Assembly (NCBI GenBank): GCA_964477115.1
Contig: CAYZCY010000051.1
Location: 1-7,680 of the forward strand
DNA from: RGIG3135 sp964477115
GTDB lineage: Bacteria > Actinomycetota > Coriobacteriia > Coriobacteriales > Eggerthellaceae
Length of the DNA: 7,680 nt
Reading direction: 5' to 3'
The notes beneath the pieces were generated by a model, which was given only the letters and a program-made list of their open reading frames with translations, did not search any database and was not told where the DNA came from. A program made the translations under genes and the position numbers. Positions 5,576 through 7,680 of the stretch are shown piece after piece. Positions within the stretch are counted from its first letter, which is position 1. Each line of letters begins with the position of its first letter.

Positions 5576-5645
5576 GATCTACCTTCCTTTCAAACGCATA
5601 TTGAAGCATTGCTGCTTGGTACCTAGTTAAACACTCCTTCAGAGA

Positions 5646-5677
5646 GAGTGCTAGCACTCGAAGGTTACGAGTGCTAA
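5646..5677. promoter_or_regulatory. CIRCE operator (HrcA site) with an extra half-site
   Basis: On the minus strand TTAGCACTC, a 9-nt spacer and GAGTGCTAG (5677-5651) match the CIRCE consensus except for the last base. CIRCE is the binding site of the heat-shock repressor HrcA and sits here in the first transcribed bases after the groES promoter, its usual place. A third half-site, GAGTG at 5646-5650, abuts the inner arm so that 5646-5659 is the perfect 14-bp palindrome GAGTGCTAGCACTC. hrcA itself is not in the window. Confidence 0.95.
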
Positions 5678-5687
5678 ACAATGGCTA

Positions 5688-5715
5688 ATCATAGCAGCAT
5701 GGTCAGCCAATGCAA
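5688..5715 (-). promoter_or_regulatory. groES-groEL promoter
   Basis: On the minus strand TTGCAT (5715-5710), a 16-nt spacer and TATGAT (5693-5688), with TGC directly before the -10 (extended -10). Predicted start is near 5681, a few bases before the CIRCE arm, so bound HrcA would block initiation or clearance. Confidence 0.8.
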
Positions 5716-5737
5716 CGTTCCTTCAGAAAATGGAGAC

Positions 5738-5755
5738 AAAAGCCATATTGGTGGC
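5738..5755 (-). terminator. Weak terminator candidate after the ATPase gene
   Basis: In the minus transcript GCCA-CCAATA-TGGC is followed by TTTTG. The stem has only four pairs and the U run four residues, so it is weak. It lies 10 nt past the ATPase stop and just upstream of the groES promoter, where a terminator would be expected. Confidence 0.3.
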
Positions 5756-5765
5756 GAAGGAGACG

Positions 5766-6956
5766 TTATGAGAGGAGCCACTGAGCGATGTCTACTATCT
5801 CGACTCCCTCATAAGACGATGCGGGGTGTCCAGTGCGGGCGATGAGGAGTTTGGGATGGGCGTCTCGTATGGCGAGAAGGGGCTCGACCTCCCGCTTGAA
5901 CGCGCTCTCGGAGCTGACGTCGTCGCTCACTTGGATATAAATAAGCTCGGAGCCCTTCTTGGCAACGAAATCGATTTCCTTCTGGTAGAGCTTTCCAACG
6001 TAGGTCTCGTATCTGCGGCGCATGAGCTCGAGGAAAACGAGGTTTTCGTACATGCGGCCCCAGTCCATGTTTCTCGTGCCTAGGACTGCATACCGCATGC
6101 CCGTGTCACACAGGTAGTTTTTTTCGGAGGTCTCCAGGTACTTCTTGCCGCGGATGTCGTAGCGCTTTGCTTCGTAGAAGAGGAAGGCATCCCTCAAGTG
6201 GCTCATGTACTTTCCGATGGTGACATGGTTGGTAGGTTCCTTGTTAGCAGTGAGTGCGTTTGATATGCCGTTGGGCGAGTTCAGGTTGCCGGCGTTGTCC
6301 ATCATGTATTCGGAAAGCCTTTCGAGAACGCGCGTACCGGGAAGGTTGAATTTCTGCACGAGGTCGCGGGTAATGATGGTCTTGTAGACATCGCGGACGT
6401 AACCGTCGGCATCCGATTCGCTCTGATAGTTGTAGGATCCAGCCAGCCCTCCGCGTCTTACGTATTCGTCGAGCAGGCCGGACGCGTTTTCGAAGGCCTC
6501 GTGGTACTCGACGTACTCCGCGAAGCTGAACGGCAGCACATGCAGCTCGACATGCCTTCCCGTAAAGAGGGTGGCCAGGTCGGAGCTCAGGAGAAAGGCG
6601 TTGGACCCCGTGATGTAGATATCCCACTGCCCCCTCGAGTGGATGCCATTCACAGCCAGCTCGAAGCCATCGCAGAGCTGGATCTCGTCAATGAAAAGGC
6701 AGTTGTCGAGGCCTTCTCTATACGAGCTGTTGATGAAGGAGTGAAGCGCATGGTACTCCTTGAGAGGCTCGTTGTCCAAGTCGAGCAGGTCGATCATGAC
6801 TACGTTCGCCTTCTCATCTTCCGCTACCTCGGTCGCAAACATCTTCATGAGGTCAGACTTGCCGCTTCTCCTCATGCCTGTGATGACCTTGATCTCGGGG
6901 GTTCCCTTCAGGGCTCTGAGCCTGTCCATGTAGAGTCGCCGTTCGATTCGGCGCAT
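5766..6956 (-). CDS. AAA_14/DUF4143-type ATPase, function unknown
   Basis: A 396-residue cytoplasmic ATPase. From the chosen start the N-terminal domain has Walker A GMRRSGKS (27-34), Walker B LFIDEIQ (87-93) and a TGSN sensor (116-119). The C-terminal DUF4143-like part holds ENLVFLEL (304-311), KEIDFVA (326-332, Asp329) and YIQVS (340-344), a pattern recalling a PD-(D/E)XK nuclease fold in which the usual Lys is Ser. Such proteins are common orphans in anaerobes and their role is not established. I start it at the ATG at 6956, which has AGGTG 6 nt upstream. The longer frame to 7055 would run through the promoter and a 39-bp palindrome, and its extra 33 residues look non-coding. It is transcribed alone, with no obvious toxin or restriction partner beside it. 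Confidence 0.88.
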   Translation of the reverse strand: MRRIERRLYMDRLRALKGTPEIKVITGMRRSGKSDLMKMFATEVAEDEKANVVMIDLLDLDNEPLKEYHALHSFINSSYREGLDNCLFIDEIQLCDGFELAVNGIHSRGQWDIYITGSNAFLLSSDLATLFTGRHVELHVLPFSFAEYVEYHEAFENASGLLDEYVRRGGLAGSYNYQSESDADGYVRDVYKTIITRDLVQKFNLPGTRVLERLSEYMMDNAGNLNSPNGISNALTANKEPTNHVTIGKYMSHLRDAFLFYEAKRYDIRGKKYLETSEKNYLCDTGMRYAVLGTRNMDWGRMYENLVFLELMRRRYETYVGKLYQKEIDFVAKKGSELIYIQVSDDVSSESAFKREVEPLLAIRDAHPKLLIARTGHPASSYEGVEIVDIAQWLLS

Positions 6957-6975
6957 ATGGTTCACCTGCCTCGCT

Positions 6976-7014
6976 CGCTTTCGAAACTTGAAAAATTTTA
7001 AAGTTTTGAAAGCG
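6976..7014. repeat. 39-bp inverted repeat at the ATPase promoter
   Basis: CGCTTTCGAAACTT (6976-6989) is the reverse complement of AAGTTTTGAAAGCG (7001-7014) at 13 of 14 positions, around an 11-bp all-but-one A/T spacer. The -10 box is at 6995-7000 and the predicted start near 6988, so the repeat spans the core promoter and only one arm would be transcribed from it. That favours a DNA-level operator over an RNA hairpin. No known operator consensus is recognised. Confidence 0.85.
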
Positions 7015-7023
7015 ACAAGGCAA
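6995..7023 (-). promoter_or_regulatory. Promoter of the ATPase gene
   Basis: On the minus strand TTGCCT (7023-7018), a 17-nt spacer and TAAAAT (7000-6995): four and five of six matches. Start near 6988 leaves a leader of about 31 nt containing the AGGTG ribosome binding site. The position supports the 6956 start of the gene. Confidence 0.7.
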
Positions 7024-7234
7024 GATGACCGAACTGCAATCTTAATCCGTCCCATACGGTGGACCCGGCGCTACGTGCGTCTTCCCACCCTGTAACTATG
7101 ACAAGAAATGACGGAATACAGGAGGCCTTTCTCGTTTTCAAAATGGATCTCATTCCACATTTCTATTTGCTTTCTATACTTTGCGGAATCTAATCCATAT
7201 TTTGACTTCGCCACACCGGATAATTAGCCACTAC
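7024..7234 (+). other. AT-rich intergenic spacer
   Basis: About 210 bases with no gene I can support, clearly richer in A/T (especially 7125-7234) than the flanking genes. It holds an AGGAGG (7121-7126) with no start codon at a usable distance, a TATACT (7175-7180) without a good -35, and a possible 31-codon frame from 7098 lacking a ribosome binding site. It may be a mutational scar or regulatory DNA shared by the divergent ATPase and PadR genes. Confidence 0.5.
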
Positions 7235-7263
7235 TTGACATTACATAATAGCTGGCTTAACAT
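7235..7263 (+). promoter_or_regulatory. Promoter of the padR-type operon
   Basis: A perfect TTGACA, a 17-nt spacer, then TAACAT, with a start near 7270 and a leader of about 32 nt. PadR proteins usually repress their own promoter, so an operator is likely in or near this element. ACATTACAT overlaps the -35 and beginning of the spacer, but I see no clean palindrome. Confidence 0.85.
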
Positions 7264-7301
7264 GCAACCATCGTGAAGGCTAAGCTGAGAAGAGGAGAAT
7301 C

Positions 7302-7622
7302 GTGAACGCACAATTCAAAAAAGGCGTCCTCGAGCTGCTCGTTTTGGAGTCTGTCCGCGCGCGCGACATGTACGGCTACGAACTTGTCGAGGAGATCTCC
7401 GAGGCGATCGACGTGAAAGAGGGCACGATCTATCCCCTGCTCAAGCGCCTCACCAACGAGCGTTACTTCGAAACCTACCTGCGCGAGTCCACCGAGGGAC
7501 CGCCGCGCAAGTACTACCACCTCACTGCCGCCGGCGTGCTGCGCGCCGAGGAGCTGCGTCGCGAATGGACGGAGTTCAGCCAGGGAGTCTGCAAGTTTTT
7601 GGAGGAGCACAACCATGAATAA
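7302..7622 (+). CDS. PadR-family transcriptional regulator
   Basis: A 106-residue winged-helix protein of the PadR family, normally a dimeric repressor. GVLELLVLESVRARDMYGYEL (8-28) is the first helical part, VKEGTIYPLLKRLT (38-51) the recognition helix with the hallmark GTIYPLL, GPPRKYYHLT (66-75) the wing, and residues 76-105 the C-terminal dimer helix. Length fits the compact class. The start is GTG at 7302 with GAGGAG 4 nt upstream; no better start exists. Its last 8 bases overlap the next gene, a tight coupling typical of PadR regulators paired with HAAS/DUF1700 membrane proteins. The inducer is unknown. Confidence 0.93.
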   Translation: MNAQFKKGVLELLVLESVRARDMYGYELVEEISEAIDVKEGTIYPLLKRLTNERYFETYLRESTEGPPRKYYHLTAAGVLRAEELRREWTEFSQGVCKFLEEHNHE

Positions 7623-7680
7623 GCTTCAGTTTTTGGCCGAGTTGAAATCGAACATCCACATGCTCGAGGACGAGGAGCAG
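7615..7680 (+). CDS. HAAS/DUF1700-like membrane protein, N-terminus only
   Basis: Only the first 22 codons are in the window: M-N-K-L-Q-F-L-A-E-L, then KSNIHMLEDEEQ. The pattern of a short N-terminal helix with FLAEL followed by an acidic LEDEEQ matches the start of HAAS-domain (DUF1700) proteins, which commonly follow padR genes and have C-terminal membrane helices. The ATG overlaps the padR stop and has GGAGGAG 7 nt upstream, inside padR, implying translational coupling. Family assignment leans on the neighbour as much as on the residues, and the frame runs off the right edge. Confidence 0.65.
   Translation, partial: MNKLQFLAELKSNIHMLEDEEQ

Noticed and set aside
6957..7055. 33-residue N-terminal extension of the ATPase
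   Set aside because: It runs across the promoter and palindrome; the ATG at 6956 has a good ribosome binding site and gives a normal N-terminus.
1..7680. CRISPR array, insertion sequence or prophage
   Set aside because: No regularly spaced repeats, transposase, integrase or terminal inverted repeats were seen on either strand.

Overview
The window reads as chromosome of a moderately GC-rich bacterium, most likely an actinobacterium of the class Coriobacteriia. This rests on protein character (S13, L36, IF1, GroES, and a GroEL with GPKGRY near residue 35 and a Gly-rich C-terminus), a full CIRCE heat-shock operator, strong Shine-Dalgarno sites, and a PadR/HAAS-type pair. The class is my inference; no database search was possible.

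Left end (1-1260, minus strand): the head of a ribosomal-protein operon, infA (IF1), rpmJ (L36), rpsM (S13), running off the left edge. infA starts at a TTG codon and sits behind a highly structured leader of about 250 nt with its own promoter and an internal terminator-like hairpin, which may equally be a separate small RNA. Two stacked hairpins, one terminator-like, lie between infA and rpmJ.

Centre-left (1228-3600): a plus-strand tRNA-Lys(TTT), tRNA-Gln(TTG) unit with a strong promoter and a terminator shared with the opposing gene. On the minus strand follow an HD-superfamily hydrolase, the C-terminal remnant of a methylated-DNA-protein cysteine methyltransferase (ogt), and a heavy-metal exporter-type permease with a very His-rich loop. 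The permease has a perfect -10 box 8 nt before its ATG and no ribosome binding site, so it is probably read from a leaderless mRNA.

Centre-right (3557-5715, minus strand): the groES-groEL chaperonin operon with promoter, CIRCE operator and terminator. The CIRCE element carries an extra abutting half-site.

Right end (5766-7680): a minus-strand orphan ATPase of the AAA_14/DUF4143 type whose promoter is embedded in a 39-bp near-perfect inverted repeat, then an AT-rich spacer, then a plus-strand PadR-type regulator overlapping the start of a HAAS/DUF1700-like membrane-protein gene cut by the window edge.

Most of the window is housekeeping. The least explained material is non-coding: the infA leader, the infA-rpmJ hairpins, the ATPase palindrome and the three-half-site CIRCE.
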